Notes: generated by a model not told the origin, from the letters alone. Numbered from the stretch's first letter, positions 26,955 to 35,967 are shown. The stretch is 64,000 bases of DNA from Psychrobacillus lasiicapitis (GCF_006861795.1 NZ_VDGH01000008.1:1-64000), one strand, 5' to 3'. Numbers and translations are program-made.

Positions 26955-26989
26955 AAAAACAGACACTAAACTATACTGTTTAGTGCCTG
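26955..26989 (-). terminator. Terminator of the aminotransferase gene
   Basis: The stem 26960-26970/26979-26989 has one position that is a G-U pair in the minus-strand RNA. Five U follow. It lies 7 bp past the aminotransferase stop. Confidence 0.85.
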
Positions 26990-26996
26990 ATTTCCT

Positions 26997-28151
26997 TTAA
27001 ATTGTCTGTATAAATTTCTCTAATCGATTCAATCCTTCCACCAGCACTTCCATGGAATACGCATAGGAAATTCGAATATAACCTTCTCCCAGTGGTGTGA
27101 AAGTACTGCCTGGTACAACTGCAACTCCACCCTCGTGAAGGAGTTTTGTAGCGAAGTCGAACGAATTCATACCAAAACTCTTTATAGAAGGAAAAATATA
27201 AAAAGCTCCATTAGGTTTTTCAACAGATAATCCCATTTCTATTAGACGGTTATATACATAATCACGTCTTTTTATATATTCAACATTCATTTCTTTAGGT
27301 ATATCCTGCGCATTCGTCAGGGCTTCTAATGCAGCATATTGGGATGGCAAAGAAGCGCAAATGGAGTTGTATGAATGCACTAACATTACTTGTTTTAAAA
27401 TAGTGGATGGTCCCATCACGAAACCTATCCTCCACCCCGTCATTGAATGGGACTTCGAAACTCCATGTAGATAAAAAAGTTTCTCGCGAAGTTCTTTATA
27501 CGAAGCAAGTGAAACATGATCACCTGCAAATGTATTTTCGCTATATATTTCATCTGTGAGAATATAAACCTCTTTATCCTTCAGCATTTGGGCAAGCTCA
27601 TCCATTATTTCCTTTTGGATAACAACGCCTGTTGGATTGGAAGGATTATTGAATAAAATGGCTTTCGTTTTTTCTGTTATAAGCTTTTCTAGTTCCTTTG
27701 CGGACGGCTGAAGACCGGTTTTGGTCGTATCTAAATAGACCACTTTTGCACCGCATAATTCAATTACTGGTACATAACCAGAATAGATTGGTGCCGGTAA
27801 AATAACTTCGTCTCCCTCTTCTAGTATCGTTCGGAAAATCGAATCAATTCCTTCACTAGCACCATTTGTAATGACAATTTCATTTTGTGGATCATATGAA
27901 AAACCATATTTAGCAGAAAAGAAATCGCTAACTGCTTTCCTTAGTTCTAATAATCCAGCATTATGAGAATACCCTGTCAAGTTTTGTTCGATTGCTCGAA
28001 TTCCTGCCTCTTTCACGGAGACAGGTGTCGGAAAGTCAGGCTGACCGATTGTTAAATTAATAGCATCCGGAAAATTCACTAATTGATTTGCAAACTGCCG
28101 GATACCAGGTACTCCAAGTGCTTTAGCACGCGGATTAATGCTTAAAGACAT
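26997..28151 (-). CDS. Class I/II PLP aminotransferase (PatA/AspC-like)
   Basis: A 384-residue fold-type I aminotransferase. The PLP lysine is K233 in GVSKSHSMTG, the cofactor aspartate and tyrosine are D200 and Y203 in TDEIY, and NNPSNPTG (168-175) contacts the substrate carboxylate. The C-terminal YIRISYA supplies the second arginine. It resembles PatA (N-acetyl-LL-diaminopimelate aminotransferase) and aspartate aminotransferases. It lies 22 bp after the second TRAP large permease and ends in its own terminator. It may therefore act on the keto or amino acid handled by that transporter. Confidence 0.87.
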   Translation of the reverse strand: MSLSINPRAKALGVPGIRQFANQLVNFPDAINLTIGQPDFPTPVSVKEAGIRAIEQNLTGYSHNAGLLELRKAVSDFFSAKYGFSYDPQNEIVITNGASEGIDSIFRTILEEGDEVILPAPIYSGYVPVIELCGAKVVYLDTTKTGLQPSAKELEKLITEKTKAILFNNPSNPTGVVIQKEIMDELAQMLKDKEVYILTDEIYSENTFAGDHVSLASYKELREKLFYLHGVSKSHSMTGWRIGFVMGPSTILKQVMLVHSYNSICASLPSQYAALEALTNAQDIPKEMNVEYIKRRDYVYNRLIEMGLSVEKPNGAFYIFPSIKSFGMNSFDFATKLLHEGGVAVVPGSTFTPLGEGYIRISYAYSMEVLVEGLNRLEKFIQTI

Positions 28152-28173
28152 ACATGTTATCCTTCTTTCCTAA

Positions 28174-29457
28174 TTACTTAAAAAACCCTGGAAGCCATAA
28201 AGACAGGCTCGGAACAAATGTAATAACGATTAAACAAATAATCATAGAGAATAAGAATGGTATAATTGCCATAACAATTTTCTCAAATTTCACATTCCCT
28301 ACACTAGAGGCTACAAATAAGTTTACTCCAAGCGGTGGTGTTATAAAACCAATCGCTAAGTTCGAAACCAAAATAACACCAAAATGAATTGGATCAATAC
28401 CAACAGCCACAACAATCGGTAATAGAATAGGCGTCAAGATAACAAGTGCAGAAATTGTATCGATGAACATACCTACTATTAAAAGTATAATATTAATAGC
28501 TAGTAATATGACAATTGGATTCGTAGATAATTCTGTTAAAAATAAAGAAATATCATCTGGAACTCTTTCTAAAGTCATAAAATAAGCAAACGAAACGGAA
28601 AGACCGATAATAATCATCGTTGTTGCATTAATGACAACCGCTTCTCGGAAACATTCAAAAACCGTTTTCCAAGTTAACTCTTTGTATACATAAAGGCCTA
28701 CTATTAGTGAGTAAACTACCGCCACTACTGCCGCTTCCGTTGGAGAGAAAAATCCTCCATAAATACCACCCAAAATAATTACTGGAATTAGTAGAGCCCA
28801 TTTTGCATCATATGTTGCTTTTAATACATCTTTGAATGAAAAAGTAGTGTTTGTTTCTGATTTGTATCCACGCTTTTTCGCTATAAAATATGCAGTAATC
28901 ATTAGACCTATCCCTATTATTATGCCTGGTAGAATACCAGCTAAGAACATACTTCCTACTGAGACACTTCCAATAACTCCATATAGCACGAAAGGAATAC
29001 TTGGCGGAATGATTACGCCGATAGATCCTGCAGAAGCAGAAACCGCAGCAGCAAATCCTCCATCATATTTTTTGTTTTTCATTTCGGGAATCATAAATCC
29101 ACCAATGGCAGCTACAGTAGCTGGTCCAGAACCGGAAATGGCTGCAAAAAACATAGAAGCAACGATTGTAACTAATGAAAGTCCTCCAACAATCCAACCA
29201 ACCATTGCAGCAGCCATATCAAGTAATCGTTTTGATACGCCACCTTTACTCATCAACACCCCTGCCAACATGAAAAAAGGTATTGCTAACAATGGAAAGG
29301 AATCCAGCGAAGTAAATGCCTTTTGCGCGATTATTCCTAATGGTAAGGTTGATCCAAAGTAAATCGCAACAAGTGCAGAAACTCCTAAAGAAATGGCTAT
29401 TGGAACACCGATGAGCAAACAGATGAACAACGTACCAAATAATAATGCTACTGTCAT
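28174..29457 (-). CDS. dctM: TRAP transporter large permease, second system (DctM)
   Basis: The 427-residue membrane protein has about 12 helices and the TRAP motifs SGSGPATVAAIGGFMIPE and GSIGVIIPPSIPFVLYG. It is clearly paralogous to the first DctM in the window but diverged. Its ATG overlaps the DctQ stop by 4 bp. The aminotransferase gene follows in the same operon. Confidence 0.95.
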   Translation of the reverse strand: MTVALLFGTLFICLLIGVPIAISLGVSALVAIYFGSTLPLGIIAQKAFTSLDSFPLLAIPFFMLAGVLMSKGGVSKRLLDMAAAMVGWIVGGLSLVTIVASMFFAAISGSGPATVAAIGGFMIPEMKNKKYDGGFAAAVSASAGSIGVIIPPSIPFVLYGVIGSVSVGSMFLAGILPGIIIGIGLMITAYFIAKKRGYKSETNTTFSFKDVLKATYDAKWALLIPVIILGGIYGGFFSPTEAAVVAVVYSLIVGLYVYKELTWKTVFECFREAVVINATTMIIIGLSVSFAYFMTLERVPDDISLFLTELSTNPIVILLAINIILLIVGMFIDTISALVILTPILLPIVVAVGIDPIHFGVILVSNLAIGFITPPLGVNLFVASSVGNVKFEKIVMAIIPFLFSMIICLIVITFVPSLSLWLPGFFK

Positions 29458-29948
29458 GCGATCATCTCCTCATCAGCAGGTTTCTCATAATTGCCTTTCC
29501 AAACTTCTACTAGTTGAACGATTAGTCGAATTGCCATACCCGCTCCCCCAAGTGGAATTGCAAGAAATGCAATCCAAATAGGAATTTGCATAGCAGGTGC
29601 AAGTTGTCCATGTTTCAAACTACTTAACACAAGCTGTGTACCAAATACTGCAAGAAACAGTGCCATCATGAACCATATAATAATGGATAATGTCTCCAAT
29701 ATTTGACGAAAAATACCGTGGAAGCGAGTTATAAACGCTTCCACTCTTATATGTTGTCGCAATTTCACGGCATAACTTGCCCCAATCCATACTTGGAAAA
29801 TATGAATATATCTTGCCAACTCTTCCGTCCAACTTGGAGCAGAATCAAAAACTTTTCGTCCAACTACTTGTCCAAAAATTAGTGCAACCATAACCGCAAG
29901 TGACAAAACGAGTAGTATTTCTTCAAACTTAGAAAATTTCTTTAACAC
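29454..29948 (-). CDS. dctQ: TRAP transporter small permease, second system (DctQ)
   Basis: A 164-residue, four-helix membrane protein with the DctQ-type WTEELARYIHIFQVWIG and KLRQHIRVEAF segments. It starts 28 bp after the DctP gene and overlaps the DctM gene. Confidence 0.92.
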   Translation of the reverse strand: MLKKFSKFEEILLVLSLAVMVALIFGQVVGRKVFDSAPSWTEELARYIHIFQVWIGASYAVKLRQHIRVEAFITRFHGIFRQILETLSIIIWFMMALFLAVFGTQLVLSSLKHGQLAPAMQIPIWIAFLAIPLGGAGMAIRLIVQLVEVWKGNYEKPADEEMIA

Positions 29949-29976
29949 ACTACTTCACCCATCCTTTTTCACTTAC

Positions 29977-30999
29977 TTATTGTTGATTTGCTTCTCTGGC
30001 CATATTTACTAAGTCTTCACCGATCTCTGGTACATATTTGTCGTAAACTGCTTTAGTTGCTTCTCTAAACTCATTGCGTTGATCATCTGTCAATTCATTT
30101 ATTTTCATACCGTTTTCTTCTAGATTTTTCAAGAATTCAACATCTTGTTCTTGCGCGATTTTTCGTTGCTCAGTGCGATAATCTTCAGAAGCTTTCACTA
30201 CAAGTTCTTGTAAATCAGCTGGTAAGTTACTATAGAAATCATTATTCATTAGCAAAATAGTTGCTGCGTATACGTGACTTGTAAGTGTTAAATAGTCTTG
30301 AACCTCGTAAAATTTATTCGTGTAATAAAGCGAGATTGGTGATTCCATTGCATCGTATGTTTTTTGTTGAAGCGCCGTGTATAGCTCACCGAATGCGAAA
30401 GGTGATGCATTTGCACCGAATGCTTTAAATGTATCCGTGTGTACTGGGTTTTCCAGTGTACGGTATTTCAATCCCTTTAAGTCATCTGTTCCTTGAATTG
30501 GTCCGTTGTTATTAGACATATGACGGAAACCATTTTCTGCAAAAACAAGACCTTTCAAATCGTTATTCTCAAGCTCTGCTAATAATTGTTGACCAAGTTC
30601 TCCATCTAGAGCGCGGTAAGCTGCTTCGTTGTTATCAAATAAGAACGGTAAGTCGAATACCATAAACTTTTTGTTGAAAGAAGCAAGAGGGGCTACTGCC
30701 GGAATTGTCATTTCTACGTTCCCTAGTTGAACTGCTTCAATTGCTTCACGGTCAGATGGATATAGCTGTCCATTTGGGTATAACTCTACTTTAAGACGGC
30801 CATCTGACTCTTTTTCAAGTGTTTCTTTATATGTCTTTGCTGCTAGATGAGATGATTGTTCTTCTGAAACTAAATAAGCAATACGAATTGTATATGAGTC
30901 TTGCTCTTCCCCTTTTACACTTGATGTGTTTTCTGTTGGTCTTCCACATGCTGTAAGCGCTAACAATGTAACTAGTAATAAAATAGCTAATTTCTTCAT
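29977..30999 (-). CDS. dctP: TRAP transporter solute-binding lipoprotein, second system (DctP)
   Basis: The 340-residue protein carries a lipobox (LLALTACG, Cys about 18) and the DctP fold with FAENGFRHMSNN and GLKYRTLENPVH. The conserved arginine is expected to bind a carboxylate. Its ATG overlaps the GntR stop by 4 bp, so regulator and transporter share a transcript. GGGGAGG precedes the start. Confidence 0.93.
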   Translation of the reverse strand: MKKLAILLLVTLLALTACGRPTENTSSVKGEEQDSYTIRIAYLVSEEQSSHLAAKTYKETLEKESDGRLKVELYPNGQLYPSDREAIEAVQLGNVEMTIPAVAPLASFNKKFMVFDLPFLFDNNEAAYRALDGELGQQLLAELENNDLKGLVFAENGFRHMSNNNGPIQGTDDLKGLKYRTLENPVHTDTFKAFGANASPFAFGELYTALQQKTYDAMESPISLYYTNKFYEVQDYLTLTSHVYAATILLMNNDFYSNLPADLQELVVKASEDYRTEQRKIAQEQDVEFLKNLEENGMKINELTDDQRNEFREATKAVYDKYVPEIGEDLVNMAREANQQ

Positions 31000-31664
31000 T
31001 TGTTTTCCTCCCCAGTGTAGTAGTGCAAAAATCTTTTTTCGACATTATCTAGATGTAAAATCATAAGTTGTTTAGCCAAATTCTTTTCTTTCTTTTCAAG
31101 TGCTTGGACAATGTTCACATGTTCTAAGTAAGCATCCTTTGCACTTACAGGTAATGTGTTGGATAGAAACAAAAACGCTCGATTGACCCCTGTATTCATT
31201 TGACTGATTAGCTCCGCTAGTTTCACATTCCCTCCAATATTTGCAAGTTGTAAATGAAATGCTCGATCGAAATCCATAAATGAATTGTAATCATCAGACT
31301 CAATTGCTTCTAATTGTCCCTCCAAATTATTTTGTAATTCATACAGTACTTGATCAGAAAGCTGATCTGCATTTTTCTCGATATTATGAATCTCCAATAA
31401 TTTTCTGATTTCCATATAATGCAAGGCGCTATCTTTTGTGAAAGATGCGACTGTAGCAGGTTTCGCTTTGTGGATATTAACGAGGCCCTCCGCAGCAAGC
31501 CGCTTCAATGCTTCCCGAATAGGAGTTCTACTTATCCCTAAGTCTGAAGCCAACTTTTCTTCTGGGAGCTCCTCTTCTTGTGCAAGTCTACCTGCAATAA
31601 TGGCATCTTTAATGCTATTGAAAGCTTGATCAGCAAGCGATTCTTTTTGAATAATTTTTTTCAA
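30996..31664 (-). CDS. GntR-family (FadR subfamily) regulator
   Basis: The 222-residue protein has an N-terminal winged helix-turn-helix (about 10-75; LASDLGISRTPIREALKRLA) and an all-helical FCD ligand domain. It starts at TTG 31664 with AAAGGAG upstream. A perfect 17-bp palindrome lies 17-33 bp before this start, in the gap shared with the divergent FAD oxidase, so auto-control and control of both directions is likely. The ligand is probably the 2-hydroxy or keto acid moved by the linked TRAP transporter. Confidence 0.9.
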   Translation of the reverse strand: MKKIIQKESLADQAFNSIKDAIIAGRLAQEEELPEEKLASDLGISRTPIREALKRLAAEGLVNIHKAKPATVASFTKDSALHYMEIRKLLEIHNIEKNADQLSDQVLYELQNNLEGQLEAIESDDYNSFMDFDRAFHLQLANIGGNVKLAELISQMNTGVNRAFLFLSNTLPVSAKDAYLEHVNIVQALEKKEKNLAKQLMILHLDNVEKRFLHYYTGEENK

Positions 31665-31680
31665 TTTGAATCACTCCTTT

Positions 31681-31697
31681 CTGTATACTGTATACAG
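31681..31697. promoter_or_regulatory. Probable GntR operator
   Basis: CTGTATAC-T-GTATACAG is a perfect dyad with an odd central base, and it contains the GTATAC half-sites common to FadR/VanR-type GntR operators. It sits in the 103-bp divergent gap, next to the gntR ribosome site. Confidence 0.75.
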
Positions 31698-31767
31698 GAA
31701 TGATATATTATGCTATTGTAGTTGTAAATATAAATTTTAGAATTTTTTAAAAGTTAGGTGATTACTA

Positions 31768-33126
31768 GTGAAAATAAAAGAAGAATTAATTGAATCACTT
31801 GGAAAAGCAAAAGTCAGCCAAAGTGAATCAGAGCGCTACCGACATAGCCGCGACGAATCCTCACATCCCTTTATAGAACCAGATTTCGTTGTCTTTCCTG
31901 AAAATGTAGAGGATGTAGTAAAAGTGCTTCGACTCGCAAATGAACATGTTGTACCTGTGACCCCTTACGGCGCAGGGTCTGGTTTAGAAGGTCAAGCCAT
32001 CCCTATCAATAAAGGAATTTCCTTAAACTTCGATCGTATGAATAAAGTAATTGAATTTTCACCAGAAGATTTAATGATCACGGTAGAACCCGGAATAACC
32101 CGCCTTCAATTAAATGAATATGTAAATAAGCATGGACTATACTTTCCAATCGATCCTGGTGCAGATGCATCTATCGGTGGAATGGTAGCAACAAACGCAA
32201 GCGGAACAACCGCAGTACGCTATGGCTCTATGCGCGATCAAGTACTCGATTTAGAAGTTGTACTTGCAAACGGTACGGTTATTCATACTGGGTCTAAAGC
32301 GAAAAAATCTTCTTCTGGTTACCATTTGAATGGTCTAATCACTGGATCAGAAGGAACACTTGGTGTCATTACCAAAGTTACAGTCAAACTACACGGCATT
32401 CCTGAGAAAGTAATTGCGGCTAGATGTACATTCCAAACTCCTGGAGAGTGTGCAGAAGCAGCGCAAGTTGTACTAGCAAGCGGAATTCAAGTATTACGCA
32501 TGGAACTAGTGGATGCGGAAAGCATTAAACAAGTAAATGAATACGGAAATTATTCATTCCCAGAAGAACACTCTCTGTTTTTTGAATTTGCCGGTGCACC
32601 AAATATTGTAGAGGAAGAAGCTACAGTGGTAGAAGAGTTGATGAAAGAGTTAGGCTGCAATAACTGGGAGCGCGCAAATTCCTCAAAAGAACGAGCAGAT
32701 TTATGGAAAGCTCGACACGAAATGGCTTATGCATTTAAACATATAAAAGGAAAAGTATCAACGGGTTCAGATTCATGCGTCCCTATTTCGAAACTAGCAG
32801 AAATGGTTGTTTTTGGTCGTGAGCTGTTAGAGCAAAGCGGACTTATTGGTGGCGTATTCGGTCACGTAGGTGACGGCAATTTCCATACAATAGCCATGTA
32901 CGATCCGAATGATCCAGTAGAAGTAGAGAAAGCGGAATATACAAATGAACAAATCGCCATGAAAGCGATTAACCTTGGCGGCACTTGTACAGGTGAACAT
33001 GGCGTCGGATTAGGTAAAAGGAAATACCAAGTTACCGAGCACGGAGATGCGTTAGAATTAATGAAATCTATGAAAACATTGATGGATCCAAAGGGAATAT
33101 TAAATCCTGGGAAGATATTTTATTAG
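31768..33126 (+). CDS. FAD-linked 2-hydroxyacid dehydrogenase (GlcD/Dld-like), second copy
   Basis: A 452-residue flavoprotein with the PCMH FAD domain (YGAGSGLEGQAIP, GGMVATNASGTTAVRYG). The C-terminal metal site GGVFGHVGDGNFHT and TGEHGVGLGKRKY are present. It should oxidise a D-2-hydroxyacid such as D-lactate or glycolate, but no iron-sulfur partner gene is adjacent, so it may pass electrons to quinone or cytochrome directly. The start is GTG at 31768 with AGGTGA upstream. It is divergent from gntR-dctPQM and probably shares its operator. Confidence 0.9.
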   Translation: MKIKEELIESLGKAKVSQSESERYRHSRDESSHPFIEPDFVVFPENVEDVVKVLRLANEHVVPVTPYGAGSGLEGQAIPINKGISLNFDRMNKVIEFSPEDLMITVEPGITRLQLNEYVNKHGLYFPIDPGADASIGGMVATNASGTTAVRYGSMRDQVLDLEVVLANGTVIHTGSKAKKSSSGYHLNGLITGSEGTLGVITKVTVKLHGIPEKVIAARCTFQTPGECAEAAQVVLASGIQVLRMELVDAESIKQVNEYGNYSFPEEHSLFFEFAGAPNIVEEEATVVEELMKELGCNNWERANSSKERADLWKARHEMAYAFKHIKGKVSTGSDSCVPISKLAEMVVFGRELLEQSGLIGGVFGHVGDGNFHTIAMYDPNDPVEVEKAEYTNEQIAMKAINLGGTCTGEHGVGLGKRKYQVTEHGDALELMKSMKTLMDPKGILNPGKIFY

Positions 33127-33165
33127 AGTGGGGAGATTGATGTAGGATATTTTACAGGCTTTCTC

Positions 33166-33474
33166 GCAACTTTTTGGGGTTTTCTCGCAACGTTTGATTT
33201 GTTACTCGCAACATTAGGAACCATTGGGGCAACGTTTCGACTCATATGCGCAACGTTCTTGCTTTTCGCAATGTTCGGGGGCTTTCTCGCAACGTTTGAC
33301 CTGTTTTGCGCAACATTAGGAAGCATTGGCGCAACGTTTCGACTCATACACGCAACGTTCTTGCTACTCGCAACGTAGGAAGGCTTTCTCGCAACGTTTA
33401 ACCTGTTTCTCGCAACATTAGAGGGCGGTTGCGCAACGTTCGAACTCATACGCGCAACATTAAAGGCTGTCCAA
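33166..33474. repeat. 21-bp-period array, 15 units (GCAAC core), with 102-bp higher-order repeat
   Basis: GCAAC (once GCAAT) starts at 33166, 33187, 33208, 33229, 33250, 33268, 33289, 33310, 33331, 33352, 33370, 33391, 33412, 33433 and 33454. Steps are 21 bp, except two of 18 bp. Units group into a five-unit, 102-bp higher-order repeat: 33187-33288, 33289-33390, then a partial third copy. All steps are multiples of three, so the minus strand stays open as degenerate NVAxxxx heptapeptides. No ribosome site or credible start precedes that frame. The array lies between convergent genes. Confidence 0.9.
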
Positions 33475-33499
33475 CATTTTATTGTTGAGCAGCCTTTTT
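33465..33499 (+). terminator. Terminator at the distal end of the 33 kb array
   Basis: GGCTG and CAAC (33465-33475) pair with GTTG and CAGCC (33484-33494), followed by five T. It would end the FAD-oxidase transcript about 340 bp after the stop, leaving the array in the 3' untranslated part. A short U-run on the other strand may serve the facing gene. Confidence 0.75.
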
Positions 33500-33511
33500 A
33501 ATTTTACTTAA

Positions 33512-33940
33512 TTATTGTTTTAATTCTTCGCCTTCGTGGCTAAATTGCCATTCGATGCCGAACTGGTCCTTTAGCGCTCCGTAGCATTTACTCCAGAATG
33601 TTTCTTGTAACTCCATCGTTACGGTGCCATTTTCTTTAAGTGCGTCAAAAGCAGCGCGGATTTCTTCTTCGTTTTTGCTAACAAATGCTAAGCTAATATT
33701 GTTTCCTAAGATAAAAGGAGAGCCAGGAAATGTATCAGAAAACATGACATTGCTTCCGTTAATATTTAATCGAGTGTGCATGACTAAATCTTTTGCTTCC
33801 TCTGGTAACTGATAATCTGGATGCTGAGGTGCCTCACCGAAAGTCATAATTTGTGGTTTTTCTGTTTTAAAAACTTCTGCATAAAACTCTGCAGCCTCGC
33901 GACAATTTCCATTAAAATTAAGATAAACATCTATAGCCAT
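33512..33940 (-). CDS. VOC-superfamily protein (PhnB-like)
   Basis: A 142-residue protein of the vicinal-oxygen-chelate fold, PhnB/3-demethylubiquinone-methyltransferase-like type: DVYLNFNGNCREAAEFYAEVF at the N-terminus and FWSKCYGALKDQFGIEWQFS near the end. Members bind small molecules or metals; the function of this one is unknown. I use the ATG at 33940, since AGAGGAG is 9 bp upstream but abuts the in-frame GTG at 33949. Confidence 0.85.
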   Translation of the reverse strand: MAIDVYLNFNGNCREAAEFYAEVFKTEKPQIMTFGEAPQHPDYQLPEEAKDLVMHTRLNINGSNVMFSDTFPGSPFILGNNISLAFVSKNEEEIRAAFDALKENGTVTMELQETFWSKCYGALKDQFGIEWQFSHEGEELKQ

Positions 33941-34031
33941 TTGATACACTCCTCTTTTTTATCCTTGTTTTCATCCCTAATGGATGTCCATATTATTGTA
34001 ACATTCAATCAATAAAAATACTGCCCCAAAT

Positions 34032-34060
34032 AAAAAAGAGCGAGAAAAAACCTCGCTCCC
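34032..34060 (-). terminator. Terminator of guaC
   Basis: GAGCGAG (34038-34044) pairs with CTCGCTC (34052-34058), with six U following on the minus strand, just past the guaC stop. Confidence 0.9.
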
Positions 34061-34064
34061 TATC

Positions 34065-35048
34065 TTAATATACTTTATCTCCGTTAAAAATGGAGTTTTT
34101 CACGATAACATAATCTACATTACGAATTGCTTCTAGTTTATTTCCGCCTGCATAAGAAATAGAAGATTGAAGATCTTGTTCCATTTCAGTTAGGGTATCT
34201 TGTAACGCCCCTTTATGCTCTACGTACATTTTTTTACCTTCTACGTTTTTCTTTTCCCCTTTTTGAAATTCAGAAGCGGAACCGAAATATTCTTTAAATT
34301 GTTTTCCGTCTTTTTCAACTGTATTTCCTGGAGATTCTTCGTGTCCTGCAAATAATGAACCGATCATTACCATCGATGCACCAAAACGAACTGATTTAGC
34401 GATATCACCGTGTGTACGAATTCCACCATCAGCTATAATTGGCTTACTTGCAGCTTTTGCACACCAACGTAAAGCAGCTAATTGCCACCCACCTGTTCCA
34501 AATCCTGTTTTAATCTTTGTAATGCATACTTTACCTGGCCCAATCCCTACTTTTGTAGCGTCAGCTCCAGCATTTTCTAATTCTCTTACCGCTTCTGGAG
34601 TTCCAACATTTCCAGCAATAACAAAGCTTTCTGGCAAATGCTTTTTAATATGTTGAATCATTGCGATTACTGCATTAGAATGACCATGTGCAATATCAAT
34701 TGTAATGAACTCCGGTGTAAGCTTCTCTGCTGCTAATTGCTCAACAAATCCATACTCTTCCTCTTTAACACCAACACTAATCGATGCGATTAATCCACGT
34801 GATTGCATATCTTTTGTAAATGCTATACGCTTTTCTGGTTCAAAACGATGCATTATATAGAAGTAACCATTTTCAGCTAAGTAATTGGCAATTTTTTCGT
34901 CGATAATTGTTTGCATATTGGCAGGTACTACAGGCAGTTTAAAAGTATGCCCACCTAATGTTACAGTTGTATCACATTCTGAACGGCTATTTACGATACA
35001 TTTTGCCGGAATTAATTGAATATCTTCATAATCGAATACGTTTTCCAT
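34065..35048 (-). CDS. guaC: GMP reductase
   Basis: The enzyme reduces GMP to IMP with NADPH and loss of ammonia (purine salvage). It is about 327 residues from the ATG at 35048, the typical Bacillus GuaC length, with GGAGTGG upstream. An in-frame extension to 35132 has no ribosome site. The (beta/alpha)8 barrel shows [12 protein letters not shown] at the N-terminus, the catalytic cysteine loop [17 protein letters not shown] and [15 protein letters not shown]. It is a single-gene unit with its own terminator. An 8-bp inverted repeat (35182-35189/35211-35218) lies upstream. Confidence 0.95.
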   Translation of the reverse strand: MENVFDYEDIQLIPAKCIVNSRSECDTTVTLGGHTFKLPVVPANMQTIIDEKIANYLAENGYFYIMHRFEPEKRIAFTKDMQSRGLIASISVGVKEEEYGFVEQLAAEKLTPEFITIDIAHGHSNAVIAMIQHIKKHLPESFVIAGNVGTPEAVRELENAGADATKVGIGPGKVCITKIKTGFGTGGWQLAALRWCAKAASKPIIADGGIRTHGDIAKSVRFGASMVMIGSLFAGHEESPGNTVEKDGKQFKEYFGSASEFQKGEKKNVEGKKMYVEHKGALQDTLTEMEQDLQSSISYAGGNKLEAIRNVDYVIVKNSIFNGDKVY

Positions 35049-35242
35049 ATTATCCACTCCAAAACACGAATATTGTTTTTGGGAAAAACAAAATTGTTCG
35101 TCCATTGGGTAATTTACAGCATTTTCGAGCATATGTCAATTGATAAAGGAATAATAAACAAAAAAATTCTAAAAGAGCTATCTAAATAGCGATAGCAAAG
35201 CATCTCCTGAAGCTATTTATTCAATGTAGGATTTCCTAATAA

Positions 35243-35286
35243 TAAAAAGGCAGATGTAGAAAATGACGAGCTTTTTCTACATCTGC
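35243..35286 (-). terminator. Terminator of the 35300-35494 gene
   Basis: A 12-13 bp stem (GCAGATGTAGAAA with TTTCTACATCTGC) is followed on the minus strand by a U-tract. Confidence 0.9.
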
Positions 35287-35299
35287 TTATATGATAGAT

Positions 35300-35494
35300 C
35301 TATTTATTGATCGTTTTGACATGAGTTTCGATTAACTTAATTCTGTCTGCTAATTCCAATACCGCTTGCATTAGTTGAAGCTGTTCTGTTTTTGTAATGG
35401 ATGTATGACGCTCCATCTGTTCCACTGATTTTTCCACTCTTTGTATACTGTGATTCATAACATTTACGAAATGTTCTGCTGACAGTTTTTTCAT
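35300..35494 (-). CDS. Small helical (coiled-coil-like) protein, unknown
   Basis: A 64-residue protein that looks entirely helical, with heptad-like spacing (VNVMNHSIQRVEKSVEQM). It lacks a signal peptide. A strong AAAGGAG site sits directly against the ATG, closer than usual, so the start is slightly uncertain. A strong terminator follows, supporting a real single-gene unit. I do not recognise the family. Confidence 0.65.
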   Translation of the reverse strand: MKKLSAEHFVNVMNHSIQRVEKSVEQMERHTSITKTEQLQLMQAVLELADRIKLIETHVKTINK

Positions 35495-35781
35495 CTCCTT
35501 TCATTTATTTTTATTGTAATATACTTTTAAGTTATTTCAATTGACAGAATTAATCGTAAATTAACGCAATTTGTTTCAGCGAAAAAATAGTAGTTCAAAA
35601 ATGTATTTAAAGCGTTTTCACGTTGTTGAAATTAATTTTTTATCTCCATTATTCCTAGTACAACAGACCGACTTAATTGTGCCAGCACAACATCTTTATA
35701 CATAATAGAATACATTTCATCATATATTATCTGCCTTCATTAATATACTAGCTAGTAAAGTATGATAAGGAGGAGAGTATC

Positions 35782-35931
35782 ATGTATTCAAATCCAGTGG
35801 ATCCGGAGGAAATGGCTTTGCGAAAAAATTGGGATGTCATTGCTTCTCTAAATATGATTGGGGAGGGCGGTCCCGTCTATAATCCAGAAGAAAAAGAAGA
35901 AGCTACAGATACAACCAATGCATCCAAATAA
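35782..35931 (+). CDS. 49-residue protein, unknown
   Basis: A short gene with an excellent ribosome site (AAGGAGGAG, 6 bp before the ATG) and a strong terminator 14 bp after the stop. The product begins MYSNPVDPEEMALRKNWD, is acidic at the C-terminus (EEKEEATD), and has no membrane segment. The tight RBS-gene-terminator layout makes translation likely. I do not recognise the family. The 290-bp gap before it (35495-35781) holds no other gene that I can see. Confidence 0.7.
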   Translation: MYSNPVDPEEMALRKNWDVIASLNMIGEGGPVYNPEEKEEATDTTNASK

Positions 35932-35945
35932 TCTATCATGCTTGT

Positions 35946-35967
35946 CCCCACTCGAGTGGGGTTTTTT
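35946..35967 (+). terminator. Terminator of the 49-residue gene
   Basis: CCCCACTC and GAGTGGGG form a perfect 16-bp palindrome followed by six T. Confidence 0.92.

Noticed and set aside
33123-33449. Minus-strand frame of about 108 codons with NVA heptapeptide repeats
   Set aside because: It is open only because the array period is a multiple of three. There is no ribosome site, no signal or fold, and the start lies inside the repeat.
33166-33474. CRISPR array
   Set aside because: Conserved cores are about 5-8 bp and the variable parts are themselves repeated in blocks of five. No repeat of 24-37 bp, no unique spacers and no cas genes.
35182-35218. 8-bp inverted repeat TAAATAGC/GCTATTTA upstream of guaC
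   Set aside because: AT-rich with a 21-base loop and more than 130 bp from the guaC start; no match to a PurR box or purine riboswitch.
35607-35620. cre-like sequence TTAAAGCGTTTTCA
   Set aside because: One mismatch to the consensus, but no carbon-use gene is close; the next gene is an unknown 49-residue protein 160 bp away.
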